A stretch of DNA of 64,000 bases from NCBI GenBank assembly GCA_902795135.1, contig CADBJW010000011.1:1-64000 (forward strand). The letters are read 5' to 3'. The stretch comes from an uncultured Eubacteriales bacterium (GTDB lineage Bacteria; Bacillota; Clostridia; Peptostreptococcales; Anaerovoracaceae). The stretch's first letter is position 1. Each line of letters starts with the position of its first letter. The translations under genes and the position numbers were made by a program. Shown piece by piece: positions 44,488-54,076 of this stretch. The notes under the pieces were generated by a model. The model was not told the origin of the DNA, ran no database searches, and saw only the letters and a list, made by a program, of their open reading frames with translations.

Positions 44488-45876
44488 TTATTTGACCAAC
44501 CCGTATTTGTTCAGCTTTCGAACGATCGTTGGCTGACTGACCTGCAGGACTTTTGCAATGGCGCGGGTTGACTTGTAGTTTTCAAGTGCCTGCTCCAGTA
44601 TTTCCTTTTCGGCCTTTTCCATTGCCGCAGCCAATGAAAGATCCACGGAGATGGATGTGTTTTCTTTTGCTGCCTGTTTAATGAATTCAAAAATATCGTC
44701 GGAACTGATGATATCGTGAGAGGTCGTGATCAGCAGACGTTCCACAATGTTCTGCAGTTCTCTGGTATTGCCCGGCCACGGATATTTGATTAATATGGAA
44801 AGCGCATCGGAACTGATCGTTTTATTCTCGTTCAGGTTTCGATTGCACTTTGCCAGATTAAGCTGTATGAGCGGAAGGATATCGTCGTGACGCTCCCGGA
44901 GCGGAGGGACGTAGAGAGGAACTACATTTAGTCTGTAATAAAGGTCTTCTCGGAATTTGCCTTCCTTTACCAGGGTTTCCAGATCCCGGTTGGTAGCCGA
45001 TATGATGCGAACATCGATCGGGATGGATTCCGTGGAACCGACCGGAGTGATTTGCCGTTCCTGGATCACCTGCAATAGTTTTACTTGAAGATTCAGCGGA
45101 AGTTCCGATATTTCGTCGAGAAAGATCGTTCCGTTCTGCGCTGCTTCAAAGAGACCCTTTTTGCCGCCGGACCGGGAACCGGTAAAGGCACCGGCCACAT
45201 ATCCGAACAGTTCCGATTCGATCAGGTTTTCGGGAATCGCGCCGCAATTGACCGTCACAAAAGGCTCTTTCCAGCGGTTGCCTTCTTCGTGCAGTGTTTT
45301 TGCGATGAGTCCCTTGCCGACTCCGGATTCACCGGTGATTAGAACGGTGGTATTTACGGAGGCCAGTCGCTTTGCCAGCATCATGACGTGTTTCATGGCC
45401 TCGCTCGTCGCGACGATCTTACTGTCTTCCAAATCGAACTGCCGCATATTGGAAATCTTTTTCGCATTGAGCAGGGCGTTTGCAACATTGGATTTTTCAC
45501 TTGTGATGGAAAGCTGCGTGATATCCCGGGAAGTGGTAATGACCATGGAGATTTTGGCGGGGCGGGTTCCGGGTTCAAAAATCGGCGTACCCGTTGTTAG
45601 CAGCATCTTGCCATACCTGTTTTTGTGTATGATGGTCAGTTCACGCTTTTCATCGAGAACACGTTTTGTAACAGACGGACTGAAAATGCCTTTGCTTTCC
45701 AGCTCATCCACCGTTTTCCCCTGAATCTCCTCCATGGTTGTGTTGTAGAGGTCTTCGCATGCGTCGTTGCACCACTGGCAGATACCGTTGGCGTCGTCGA
45801 TAAACACGGCGTCGGTAATGCCCTCAAAAATCGGGAGCAGTTCTTTCGTTGTGATTGTGGTTTCAAGTTCCTTCAT
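44488..45876 (-). CDS. PAS-domain sigma-54-dependent transcriptional activator
   Basis: This 462-residue activator has an N-terminal PAS sensor domain (about 10-125) and an AAA+ domain (about 155-385) with Walker A GESGVGKG (182-189), the sigma-54 contact loop GAFTGS (229-234; the usual last residue is A), Walker B TIFLDEIS and an R-finger region. A Fis-type helix-turn-helix (about 435-460, TRAIAKVLQVSQPTIVRKL) ends it. It ends about 290 bases upstream of a sigma-54 promoter on the same strand, so it very probably controls the aminotransferase/aldehyde dehydrogenase operon. The PAS domain may sense the amine or a metabolite. Confidence 0.92.
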   Translation of the reverse strand: MKELETTITTKELLPIFEGITDAVFIDDANGICQWCNDACEDLYNTTMEEIQGKTVDELESKGIFSPSVTKRVLDEKRELTIIHKNRYGKMLLTTGTPIFEPGTRPAKISMVITTSRDITQLSITSEKSNVANALLNAKKISNMRQFDLEDSKIVATSEAMKHVMMLAKRLASVNTTVLITGESGVGKGLIAKTLHEEGNRWKEPFVTVNCGAIPENLIESELFGYVAGAFTGSRSGGKKGLFEAAQNGTIFLDEISELPLNLQVKLLQVIQERQITPVGSTESIPIDVRIISATNRDLETLVKEGKFREDLYYRLNVVPLYVPPLRERHDDILPLIQLNLAKCNRNLNENKTISSDALSILIKYPWPGNTRELQNIVERLLITTSHDIISSDDIFEFIKQAAKENTSISVDLSLAAAMEKAEKEILEQALENYKSTRAIAKVLQVSQPTIVRKLNKYGLVK

Positions 45877-45913
45877 AATATGTTCCGTATCTTTATATAT
45901 TATCCGTTTCTAT

Positions 45914-46357
45914 CTATCTATCGGTGTCTTCCTTTTGCTGCGGATTGCGCTTGGGAAAAGCCCGAAAGGCAAACAGTCGCTGCCCGAGATAATTGAAGCC
46001 GACGAAGAGGCACATGCCGACCAGCATGGCCACGTTTTCCTGCAGCGTCTTTGATCCGGGCAATAGGGCAAGCACGAGAGGTTTGGCAATTCCGTATGCC
46101 AGAAGATAACAAACCGCAATGTTGATTGCAAAACGCAGCGCGCTTCCCAACACATCGCCTTTGTAGTTGAAGGTGTAGTATTTGTTCAGGCAAAAGCTCA
46201 GGATGCTGCCGACGATATAGTTGGCGGCCGAGGAAACCCAATAGGAACAGCCGGCAAGGTTGTATAGTCCGAACATAACTGCTGTGCCGACGATCGTATT
46301 GATGATACCGACGATAATGAACCGCCCCAGTTTTTTATCTACATATTTTATAGCCAT
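45914..46357 (-). CDS. GtrA-family small membrane protein
   Basis: This 147-residue protein has four predicted membrane helices (about 10-32, 40-60, 75-98, 108-128) and the GtrA pattern FIIVGIINTIVGTAVMF plus LNKYYTFNYK. GtrA-like proteins help move lipid-linked sugars across the membrane or act with GtrB-type glycosyltransferases. A GtrB-like enzyme is encoded 13 kb away at 31872. It lies 37 bases upstream of the sigma-54 activator on the same strand, which may be chance. The last codons contain a GATA tetranucleotide run. Confidence 0.85.
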   Translation of the reverse strand: MAIKYVDKKLGRFIIVGIINTIVGTAVMFGLYNLAGCSYWVSSAANYIVGSILSFCLNKYYTFNYKGDVLGSALRFAINIAVCYLLAYGIAKPLVLALLPGSKTLQENVAMLVGMCLFVGFNYLGQRLFAFRAFPKRNPQQKEDTDR

Positions 46358-46505
46358 AGTTTTGACGTTGTCCTATATCTGATACAAGAATGCATCACTG
46401 AAATTATATCATCCACCATGGCTTGTTTCCAACATTTTTTGTGCTTGACTATGTTTTCAAATAATAGCAAAATAATAGTATCTGAAAGTTAGGGAGTTTT
46501 GTGCA

Positions 46506-47237
46506 ATGGGTGAAGTTATTCTGGTTGCTTCCGGCAAAGGAGGCACAGGCAAAACAATGTTTTCAGTTAATATGGGAGCCATACTTTCCAAGTACGGCTA
46601 TCGTGTGATGCTGATTGACATGGATATGGGCCTGAGAAATATGGATCTTTATCTGGGAATGGAAGATAAAGTGATTTACAACTTGATGGATGTTCTTACC
46701 GGAATGTGCAGGATCAATAAGGCCATGATTAAGGTTGCCGGATTTGAGTCTTTGTATTTCATGGCGGCCTCTCCGAGAAAGGAAGACCGGGATATTACAC
46801 AGCTTCACATGAAAGTGCTTTGCGATAAACTGAAGAAGATTTTTGACTATATTATCATTGACTGTCCTGCGGGAACCGGTGAAATGCTCGATGTATCCAT
46901 GGCGCCTGCGGATAAGGCGGTCATCGTTACGGAACCGGAAATCGCGGCGGTCAGAGATGCGGATATCACGGAACGGTACATCATTGAAAACGGAATTGCG
47001 GATACCAGAGTCGTTCTCAATAAGGTGAATGTGGATCTGATGAACAAAGGCCTGCTTCCGGACGTAAATGTAGTGGCGGAGATTTTCACGGGTCCGCTTG
47101 TCGGAATCATTCAGGATGACGACAACATTCGAATCTCAACGAACAAAGGCATACCGATCGTTATAAAGCGCGGCACTTACATCGAAAAAAATTTCAAAAG
47201 CATCGTCAGCAGAATCATTTCCAAAGCGGCTTATTAA
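46506..47237 (+). CDS. MinD/ParA-type ATPase
   Basis: This 243-residue protein has a deviant Walker A KGGTGKT (K11, K16), switch I LIDMDMGLRNMD, Walker B IIIDCPAGTGE and NKVNVDLM for base recognition. It is close to MinD, including a short C-terminal helix (NFKSIVSRIISKAAY) that could act as a membrane-targeting sequence. No minC or minE is adjacent; the gene stands alone between the GtrA gene and the RNase Y gene. It may be the division-site MinD or a related positioning ATPase. A conserved strong terminator follows. Confidence 0.8.
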   Translation: MGEVILVASGKGGTGKTMFSVNMGAILSKYGYRVMLIDMDMGLRNMDLYLGMEDKVIYNLMDVLTGMCRINKAMIKVAGFESLYFMAASPRKEDRDITQLHMKVLCDKLKKIFDYIIIDCPAGTGEMLDVSMAPADKAVIVTEPEIAAVRDADITERYIIENGIADTRVVLNKVNVDLMNKGLLPDVNVVAEIFTGPLVGIIQDDDNIRISTNKGIPIVIKRGTYIEKNFKSIVSRIISKAAY

Positions 47238-47291
47238 TCGAGCCAAGACGTTGTGTCAGAATTTGGAATCAATCATTGACTTGAAACACAA

Positions 47292-47322
47292 AAAAGCATA
47301 CAATAATCGTGTATGCTTTTAA
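47292..47322 (+). terminator. Terminator after the MinD-like gene
   Basis: AAAAGCATACA pairs perfectly with TGTATGCTTTT over a 7-base loop. Confidence 0.8.
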
Positions 47323-47404
47323 CTTTTTAAAACCACTTTTTTTAGTTTTAAGATAGATTGTGAATCTTGAAAACAGAATATTGAAATGAAGGAGGAATGT
47401 CTGA

Positions 47405-48949
47405 ATGGCACACGTCATATTACCGGTAGTGATATGTCTGGCAGCCCTTGTAATCGGACTGCTGGTTGGATATATATTGCGGAAGTCAATTGGTGAGAAA
47501 ACCATCGGTAACGCGGAAGCAAAAGCCGCAAACATGCTCTTAGACGCAGAGAAGAACGCCGAAAACATTAAAAAAGAGCTGATTCTGGAGGCAAAGGAGG
47601 AATCCCAGAGACAGCGGAACGAAGTAGAAAAAGAAATTCGTGAACGTAGAAATGAAATCTCCAAAGCGGAGAGAAGATTAAACCAGAAAGAAGATTCCAT
47701 AGATAGAAAACTTGAAAATATAGAGAAAAAAGAAGAAAGCATTACAAACAAAGAAAGAAGTATTACGAACAAACAACAGGAAGCCGACAGGCTGGTGAAG
47801 AAGCAGCTTGCGGAATTAGAAAAAATCTCAGGCTATACGGTCGACGAAGCCAGAGAAATCATACTCCAGAAGGTGGAAGCCGAGGCGAGAAGTGACGCAG
47901 CGGTTCTCTACAAGGAAATCGAAACAAAAGCTAAGGAAGAAGCGGATAAAAAGGCAAAAGAAATCATAACCGGCGCCATCCAGAGATGCGCAGCAGATCA
48001 CGTCGCGGAATCGACCGTTTCGGTCGTTCCTCTCCCGAACGATGAAATGAAGGGAAGGATCATTGGACGTGAAGGTAGAAATATCCGAGCAATTGAAAAC
48101 GCCACAGGCATTGATCTGATCATCGATGACACACCGGAAGCAGTCATCCTTTCCGGCTTTGATCCTGTCCGCCGGGAAGTTGCCAGAATCGCATTGGAAA
48201 AACTCATTGTTGACGGCAGAATCCACCCGGCCAGAATCGAAGAAATGGTCGAAAAGGCGGAGCGGGAAGTCAACGCGATCATCAAAGAAGAAGGGGAACA
48301 GGCAACTTTCGATGTTGGTATCCACAATCTGCATCCGGAACTGGTCAAGCTCCTTGGCAGACTGAAGTACAGAACATCTTATGGCCAGAATGTGCTTAAG
48401 CATTCCGTTGAAGTGGCACACCTTGCCGGATTGATGGCAGGAGAACTGGGACTGGACGTGACCCTGGCGAAGAGAGCCGGATTGCTGCATGATATCGGCA
48501 AAGCTCTGGACCACGAAAGAGAAGGTACCCATGTTGATATCGGTATGGAAGTCCTGAAGAAATACAAGGAATCCGAAGCGGTCATCAACGGCATGGCAGC
48601 GCACCACGGTGACTACGAACCGAAGTCCATCGAAGCGGTTCTCATCGCAGCGGCAGACGCACTCAGCGCAGCCAGACCTGGAGCCAGAAGAGAAACTCTG
48701 GAAAGCTATATCAAGAGACTTCAGAAGCTTGAAGAAATCGCAAACACAACGACAGGCGTTGAATCGTCCTTCGCGATCCAGGCAGGTAGGGAAATCAGAG
48801 TCATTGCCAAACCGGATGAGGTCGGCGATGACGCCATCGCACTGCTGGCTCGTGATATTTCAAAGAAGATCGAATCAGAACTTGAATATCCGGGACAGAT
48901 CAAGGTCAATGTCGTCCGTGAAACAAGAGCGATCGATTATGCGAAATAG
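47405..48949 (+). CDS. rny: Ribonuclease Y
   Basis: This 514-residue endoribonuclease has an N-terminal membrane anchor (4-26), a long charged coiled coil (about 35-190), a KH RNA-binding domain (about 205-270, [15 protein letters not shown]) and an HD domain (about 330-430) with H362-D363 in [12 protein letters not shown] and the later AAHHGD. This is the canonical order and length. The enzyme starts mRNA decay at the membrane in Firmicutes. AAGGAGG precedes the start. It is monocistronic by layout, between a terminator and the nifS gene. Confidence 0.96.
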   Translation: MAHVILPVVICLAALVIGLLVGYILRKSIGEKTIGNAEAKAANMLLDAEKNAENIKKELILEAKEESQRQRNEVEKEIRERRNEISKAERRLNQKEDSIDRKLENIEKKEESITNKERSITNKQQEADRLVKKQLAELEKISGYTVDEAREIILQKVEAEARSDAAVLYKEIETKAKEEADKKAKEIITGAIQRCAADHVAESTVSVVPLPNDEMKGRIIGREGRNIRAIENATGIDLIIDDTPEAVILSGFDPVRREVARIALEKLIVDGRIHPARIEEMVEKAEREVNAIIKEEGEQATFDVGIHNLHPELVKLLGRLKYRTSYGQNVLKHSVEVAHLAGLMAGELGLDVTLAKRAGLLHDIGKALDHEREGTHVDIGMEVLKKYKESEAVINGMAAHHGDYEPKSIEAVLIAAADALSAARPGARRETLESYIKRLQKLEEIANTTTGVESSFAIQAGREIRVIAKPDEVGDDAIALLARDISKKIESELEYPGQIKVNVVRETRAIDYAK

Positions 48950-49063
48950 AATTTGCAGGCCCGAAGGCTTGCAGCCTAATCAAAGACATAAAAGGGGCAG
49001 CGTTTTGCGTTGCCCTTTCAAATATTATCAGAACAATTAACCATTTGGTTTTCACTTAGAACA

Positions 49064-50242
49064 ATGATTTATCTAGACAACAGCGCGACAACAAAACAGC
49101 ATCCACAAGTCACAGAAGTCATGGTGAGGTGCATGGAAGAGGAGTTTGGGAACCCATCCTCCCTCTACCAGCTTGGCGTGGACAGTGAAAAGCGGATCAA
49201 GAATGCGAGAAAGAGTCTCTTGCAGGAGCATCCGAATCACCGCCTCATCTTCACTTCCGGCGGTACGGAAGCAGACAACATGGCGATTTTAGGTACTGCA
49301 AAGGCTTTGCGGCGCAGCGGGAACCGGATCGTAACGACGGCCGTCGAACATCCAGCCGTTCTTGAGTGCTGCAAAAGCTTAGAGAAGCAGGGGTATGAAG
49401 TCATCTATGTTGGCGTGGACAAAAAATGCAGGCTGGATCTGGAACAGCTGGAGAGGGCCATCAACGATCAAACCATTCTTGTGACGATGATGCACGTCAA
49501 CAATGAAATCGGAACAATCATGCCGGTGGAGAAAGTCAAGCATCTGATGGAACAAAAACATGCTCCCGGCCTGTTTCACTGCGATGCAGTGCAGAGTTTT
49601 GGTAAGATGCCTTTACCGGGCGGTGCCGATTTGATTTCGGTTAGTGGACATAAAATCTATGGGCCAAAGGGATCCGGTGCTCTTTTTATCCGAAAAGGCA
49701 AGTTGCCTTCCGGGAAAAACATCGATGTTCCGCCATTGATTCTGGGAGGCGGACAGGAATCCGGATACCGTTCCGGCACAGAAAATGTAGCGGCCATTGC
49801 AGGACTTGGCAAGGCAGCTGAACTCATGACCGCCGGTGGAGATGACGAAATCAAACGACTGGGACAGCTGCGGGAGCTTTTGCGAAAACGCCTGGAAGAA
49901 GGACTGGAAGATATAACAATCAACAGTCCGGAGGAAATCGGCGCCCAGGCCGGCATGTGCTGTCCGGTGCTTTTGAACGTGACCTTTAAGGGAACGCGGG
50001 GAGAGGTACTTTTGCATACCCTCGAACAGGACGGGATTTATGTGTCGACAGGATCTGCGTGCTCTTCGAACAAGAAAGGGCAGAGCCACGTGCTAAAGGC
50101 CATGGGACTGGCGGATAAGGACATCGAAGGGACCATCCGATTCAGTCTGGGAATATATAATAGCGAAGAAGATATTGAAACGGCTGCCGCGAAGACCATC
50201 GAAGCGGTAAAACGATTCAGGAGGCTGGGAAGTTTCAGATGA
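49064..50242 (+). CDS. Cysteine desulfurase (NifS/IscS-like)
   Basis: This is 392 residues from ATG 49064 (MIYLDNSATT, the family opening); a longer in-frame start at 49010 adds 18 unrelated residues. The PLP lysine is K197 in SGHKIYGPKG and the sulfur-carrying cysteine is C333 in STGSACSSNKKG. It takes sulfur from cysteine as a persulfide. The stop overlaps the ATG of thiI (ATGA), so its sulfur is probably delivered to tRNA 4-thiouridine synthesis, a common Firmicute pairing. The ribosome site is weak. Confidence 0.92.
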   Translation: MIYLDNSATTKQHPQVTEVMVRCMEEEFGNPSSLYQLGVDSEKRIKNARKSLLQEHPNHRLIFTSGGTEADNMAILGTAKALRRSGNRIVTTAVEHPAVLECCKSLEKQGYEVIYVGVDKKCRLDLEQLERAINDQTILVTMMHVNNEIGTIMPVEKVKHLMEQKHAPGLFHCDAVQSFGKMPLPGGADLISVSGHKIYGPKGSGALFIRKGKLPSGKNIDVPPLILGGGQESGYRSGTENVAAIAGLGKAAELMTAGGDDEIKRLGQLRELLRKRLEEGLEDITINSPEEIGAQAGMCCPVLLNVTFKGTRGEVLLHTLEQDGIYVSTGSACSSNKKGQSHVLKAMGLADKDIEGTIRFSLGIYNSEEDIETAAAKTIEAVKRFRRLGSFR

Positions 50243-51447
50243 GCGAAGAAATCAAAAAAGAAATGAATAGCGAACACATCTTCATTGTGAGATGTGGGGA
50301 AGTTGCCCTGAAGGGCATGAACAAGCCATATTTTGAGCGGATGCTGCTGGACCGCATTAAGAAACTGCTCAAGAAGTTTGATGGGGTACGCGCCTATCGG
50401 CACGAAGGGCTGATTTTTGTTCGGGCGGACAAAAGCCTGGATAAGAACGCCATCATCAAGGAAATCGGCAAAGTGTTCGGCGTAGCGTCCATCAGTCCGG
50501 CCATGGAGTGCGACAGTAACATGGAAGCCATCGGCAAAACCGCCGTGGATTATATGATGGAGGCCATTGAGGAGCGGGGCGTTAAGACGTTTAAGGTCGA
50601 GGCCAAGCGGGCGGACAAGAACTTTCCGGTGAAGTCGCCGGATATCGGCCGGCAAATCGGTGCCGCGGTACTCAAAGGCTGCAAAGTCCTGAAGGTCGAT
50701 GTACATGATCCGGACTGCAGGCTCTTTGTGGATGTGCGCCATGATTGTTCGTACATTTACCAGGATAAGATTCCGGGATATGGCGGACTGCCTCTTGGAA
50801 CAAACGGCAAGGGCATGACCCTGCTCAGCGGCGGGATCGATTCTCCGGTCGCCACGTGGATGATGGCCAAACGGGGCATGCTGATCGAAGCAGTGCATTT
50901 CCATTCCTATCCGTATACGAGCCAAAGGGCACAGGAGAAGGTGGAGGAGCTGGCCAGTCTTGTAGCTACTTACTGCGGCAGATTTAAGATGCACGTAATC
51001 AATCTCCTTCCGATTCAGGAGCAGATCGTTCAAAACTGTCCGGAAGAAGAAACCACGATTCTGGTTCGGCGGTTTATGATGCGCATTGCAGAGAAACTGG
51101 CCCAGCAGACCGGCTGCAACATGCTGATTACCGGGGAGAACCTGGGACAGGTTGCCAGCCAGACGGCGGAGGCTCTGGTGGTTACCGATGCCTCTGTGAA
51201 AATGCCTGTCATGAGGCCTTTGATCGGTTTGGATAAAGTAGACATTATGGATCTGGCCAAAGAAATCGGGACCTATGAGAAATCCATTGAGCCGTATGAA
51301 GATTGCTGTACAGTATTCTTGCCGAAGCACCCGACAACGAAGCCAAAACTGGAACGGATTCTCATGTCCGAATCGAAACTGGATTGCGAAGCTTTGATCG
51401 ATGCAGCGGTTGCGTCGGAAGAGGTTATAGAAATACGGCCGGCATAA
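50239..51447 (+). CDS. thiI: tRNA 4-thiouridine synthetase
   Basis: This 402-residue protein has a ferredoxin-like plus THUMP region (about 1-175) and a PP-loop ATPase domain (about 185-400) with LLSGGIDSPVATWMM. It adenylates U8 of tRNA before sulfur transfer. It lacks the rhodanese domain of the E. coli enzyme, as is usual in Firmicutes, where a dedicated NifS-like desulfurase (the upstream gene) supplies the sulfur. The start codon overlaps the nifS stop. Confidence 0.93.
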   Translation: MSEEIKKEMNSEHIFIVRCGEVALKGMNKPYFERMLLDRIKKLLKKFDGVRAYRHEGLIFVRADKSLDKNAIIKEIGKVFGVASISPAMECDSNMEAIGKTAVDYMMEAIEERGVKTFKVEAKRADKNFPVKSPDIGRQIGAAVLKGCKVLKVDVHDPDCRLFVDVRHDCSYIYQDKIPGYGGLPLGTNGKGMTLLSGGIDSPVATWMMAKRGMLIEAVHFHSYPYTSQRAQEKVEELASLVATYCGRFKMHVINLLPIQEQIVQNCPEEETTILVRRFMMRIAEKLAQQTGCNMLITGENLGQVASQTAEALVVTDASVKMPVMRPLIGLDKVDIMDLAKEIGTYEKSIEPYEDCCTVFLPKHPTTKPKLERILMSESKLDCEALIDAAVASEEVIEIRPA

Positions 51448-51546
51448 TGAGGGATTGAACGAAGCGGTAAATAGAGAAATTTGTAATTATATATAGGAAA
51501 ACAACAAAAAATATACGATTATATTGTTGTTGAATCACAAATAATG

Positions 51547-51575
51547 TTGACAACCACAAACGCGAGTGGTAATCT
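51547..51575 (+). promoter_or_regulatory. Promoter of the iorA-iorB cluster
   Basis: TTGACA (51547-51552), a 17-base spacer and TAATCT (51570-51575) with TG one base before. This is the best sigma-A promoter match in the window. Confidence 0.75.
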
Positions 51576-51608
51576 GAATTCGTAGTGATTAAGAAAGAGA
51601 GAAGTGAA

Positions 51609-53384
51609 ATGACGAAACGTATTATGCTGGGAAACGAGGCTTTTGCGCGGGGCGCCTATGAGGCCGGTGTAAAGGTCGTCAGTTCCTATCCAGGGACTCC
51701 AAGCACAGAGGTAACAGAAGCTGCAGCGAAGTATGATGAGATCTACGTCGAATGGGCGCCAAATGAAAAGGTTGGCGTGGAGGTCGCTATGGGCGCTTCC
51801 GTCGGCGGCGTAAGGTCCCTTTCCTGCATGAAGCATGTTGGGCTGAACGTAGCGGCAGACCCGTTTTTTACGGCTGCCTATACGGGAGTGAATGGGGGAA
51901 TGGTTGTTTTGGTTGCCGATGATAACGGCTGTCATTCCTCGCAGAATGAACAGGACTCCAGATATCATGGCAGATCGGCTGGTGTTCCGGTTCTGGAACC
52001 GGCGGATTCCCAGGAATGTAAGGACTATATGAAGCTGGCTTATGAAATCAGCGAGAAATATGATACGGTCGTACTTATGAGAAGCAGTACCCGAATTTCC
52101 CATTCCAGAGGAATTGTGACTTTCGGGGAATGCGTAGAACGCGAAAAAATTCCGTATGTCAAGAACATGATGAAGTATGTAGCCATGCCAGCTATGGCCA
52201 GAAAGCTCCATGTTGCGCAGGAAAAGCGTCTGAATATGATCGAGGAAGATGCCGCGGATTTCATCGCCGGAGAAGAACAGTACGAAAGATACCTGAACCG
52301 CGTGGAACTCGGAGATAGCAAAATCGGCATCGTAACCAGCGGAATCTGTTATCAGTACGTTCGGGAAGCACTTCCAAATGCCAGCATTTTGAAGCTGGGA
52401 ATGGTCAATCCGCTTCCAAAGAAAATGATTGCGGATTTTGCCAATGAAGTTGAGAAGTTATACGTCATCGAAGAAGGAACCCCGTTCCTTGAGGAACAGA
52501 TCCGGGCAATGGGTGTTCCGGTCTATGGCGGCAAGGATATGTTTACTATACAGGGCGAATACAGCGCCCGCATGATTCGTGAAGCCTTTGGTGTTGAACG
52601 GGAGCACAGCGCTTTGGAAGAAGCTACCGGCAAGACAGACCTGGAGGATGCTCCGGGCCGGCCGCCGCTTCTGTGCGCAGGATGCCCGCACAAAGGGCTG
52701 TTTTATGTGCTGAGCAAGCTGAAGACCACGGTTCTGGGAGACATTGGATGCTATACGCTGGCTGCGTTGCCGCCGACCTCGGCTATGGATACGACGCTTT
52801 GCATGGGAGCATCCATCAGCATGGCCCACGGTTTTGAGAAAGCCATGGGAGCATCCCAAAACACCGTTGCGGTTCTGGGCGATTCGACCTTTATCCATTC
52901 AGGAATCACAGGTCTGATCAACATGTACTACAACCAGTCCCATGGAACGGTCATCGTTCTCGATAACCGGATCACCGGCATGACCGGTCATCAGGACAAT
53001 CCGGCAAGCGGCCGGAATGCCAAGGGAGAACCGGCCCCGGCCATTGATATCGCAACCCTCGTAAAGGCAATCGGTATCCAGCACGTAGTGGAAATTGATC
53101 CGTTCGATGTGAAGAATTTAGAGCAGGTCATTAAAGAAGAGACTGCCCGGGAGGAGCTTTCGGTCATCATTACGAAGCGCCCTTGCGCTATGATCGTAAA
53201 GCAGACGAATATTCCGAGACTGGTAAGCGACCGATGCAAAAACTGCAGACAGTGCATGAAAATCGGATGTCCGGCTATCGAAGAAGAAGACGGCAGACCG
53301 TTTGTCGTAGCAGACCGGTGCGTAGGCTGCGGCCTTTGTCAGAGAGTATGTCCTTTTGATGCGATTGAAAGTGAGGAGCAGTAA
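51609..53384 (+). CDS. iorA: Indolepyruvate:ferredoxin oxidoreductase, alpha subunit
   Basis: This is 591 residues from ATG 51609 (MTKRIMLGNEAFARG), with AGAGAGAAG upstream; the GTG at 51585 is less likely. The N-terminal domain is the pyruvate-ferredoxin-oxidoreductase pyrimidine domain. The thiamine diphosphate site is GDSTFIHSG through DNRITGMTGHQDN. Two [4Fe-4S] motifs close the chain (CKNCRQCMKIGC and CVGCGLCQRVC). It oxidatively decarboxylates aryl-pyruvates from Trp, Phe and Tyr to aryl-acetyl-CoA and reduces ferredoxin. iorB follows with no gap, then a phenylacetate-CoA ligase, so this is an aromatic amino acid fermentation cluster. Confidence 0.95.
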   Translation: MTKRIMLGNEAFARGAYEAGVKVVSSYPGTPSTEVTEAAAKYDEIYVEWAPNEKVGVEVAMGASVGGVRSLSCMKHVGLNVAADPFFTAAYTGVNGGMVVLVADDNGCHSSQNEQDSRYHGRSAGVPVLEPADSQECKDYMKLAYEISEKYDTVVLMRSSTRISHSRGIVTFGECVEREKIPYVKNMMKYVAMPAMARKLHVAQEKRLNMIEEDAADFIAGEEQYERYLNRVELGDSKIGIVTSGICYQYVREALPNASILKLGMVNPLPKKMIADFANEVEKLYVIEEGTPFLEEQIRAMGVPVYGGKDMFTIQGEYSARMIREAFGVEREHSALEEATGKTDLEDAPGRPPLLCAGCPHKGLFYVLSKLKTTVLGDIGCYTLAALPPTSAMDTTLCMGASISMAHGFEKAMGASQNTVAVLGDSTFIHSGITGLINMYYNQSHGTVIVLDNRITGMTGHQDNPASGRNAKGEPAPAIDIATLVKAIGIQHVVEIDPFDVKNLEQVIKEETAREELSVIITKRPCAMIVKQTNIPRLVSDRCKNCRQCMKIGCPAIEEEDGRPFVVADRCVGCGLCQRVCPFDAIESEEQ

Positions 53385-53957
53385 ATGGATAAGAATATAT
53401 TGATCGTCGGAGTTGGCGGACAGGGGACGCTTCTCGCCAGCGTACTTCTGGGAAATCTGGCTCTTGCAAAGGGCTATGATGTGAAACTCAGCGAGGTTCA
53501 TGGAATGAGCCAAAGAGGCGGGGACGTGGTAACACACGTTAAAATCAGTGATCATAGTGTCAAATCACCGCTGATCGAAAAAGGTGAAGCGGATATTATC
53601 ATAGGATTTGAAAAACTGGAGGCGTACAGATGGCTTCCGCAGTTGAAAAAAGGCGGCGCCATGTTTGTGAATGCGCAGGAAATTCTGCCGATGCCGGTTG
53701 TAATGGGGCAGGCAGAGTATCCGGAGAACATTGACCAGACCATTGCGGAGACAGCCGGCAGCGTCAAAGAATTCGACGCCATGGCAATCGCATCATCATG
53801 CGGCAGCACCAAGGCGGTGAATGTGGTTCTGCTGGGTGCAGCATCGAAAGCGCTTCCGTTTGAAGAAGACGAGTGGATGAAAGTTATAGAGGAGAATGTT
53901 AAGCCTAAGTTTGTTGAGTTGAACAAGAAAGCCTTTACAATGGGCCAAGGGGCATAA
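53385..53957 (+). CDS. iorB: Indolepyruvate:ferredoxin oxidoreductase, beta subunit
   Basis: This 190-residue gamma-domain protein has the family opening VGVGGQGTLLASVLLGNLAL and the MSQRGGDVVTHVKI segment that contacts the cofactor site. It begins at the base after the iorA stop codon, with GTGAGGAG inside the end of iorA. With IorA it forms the heterodimer or tetramer that yields aryl-acetyl-CoA and reduced ferredoxin. Confidence 0.95.
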   Translation: MDKNILIVGVGGQGTLLASVLLGNLALAKGYDVKLSEVHGMSQRGGDVVTHVKISDHSVKSPLIEKGEADIIIGFEKLEAYRWLPQLKKGGAMFVNAQEILPMPVVMGQAEYPENIDQTIAETAGSVKEFDAMAIASSCGSTKAVNVVLLGAASKALPFEEDEWMKVIEENVKPKFVELNKKAFTMGQGA

Positions 53958-54076
53958 GCCTTTTGACCCGGGAATTCTTGTGGTAAGTTATTCGGTCAGC
54001 TCGGAAAGCAGTCTTTGTGATTGCCGGAATTGAATTTGTGCCTTTCGGGCTGGCGTTCAAACGAAAAGGAGTTAAC

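Noticed and set aside
45909..45923. GATA tetranucleotide run as a phase-variation tract
   Set aside because: Only about three units, located at the stop codon of the GtrA-like gene; too short to argue for slippage control.
50038..51330. 430-codon frame on the minus strand
   Set aside because: It is antisense to thiI and the end of nifS; low-complexity, shadow-like composition with no domain pattern.
51501..51533. AT-rich hairpin after thiI as a terminator
   Set aside because: The stem has mismatches and no T tract follows; kept out of the feature list.
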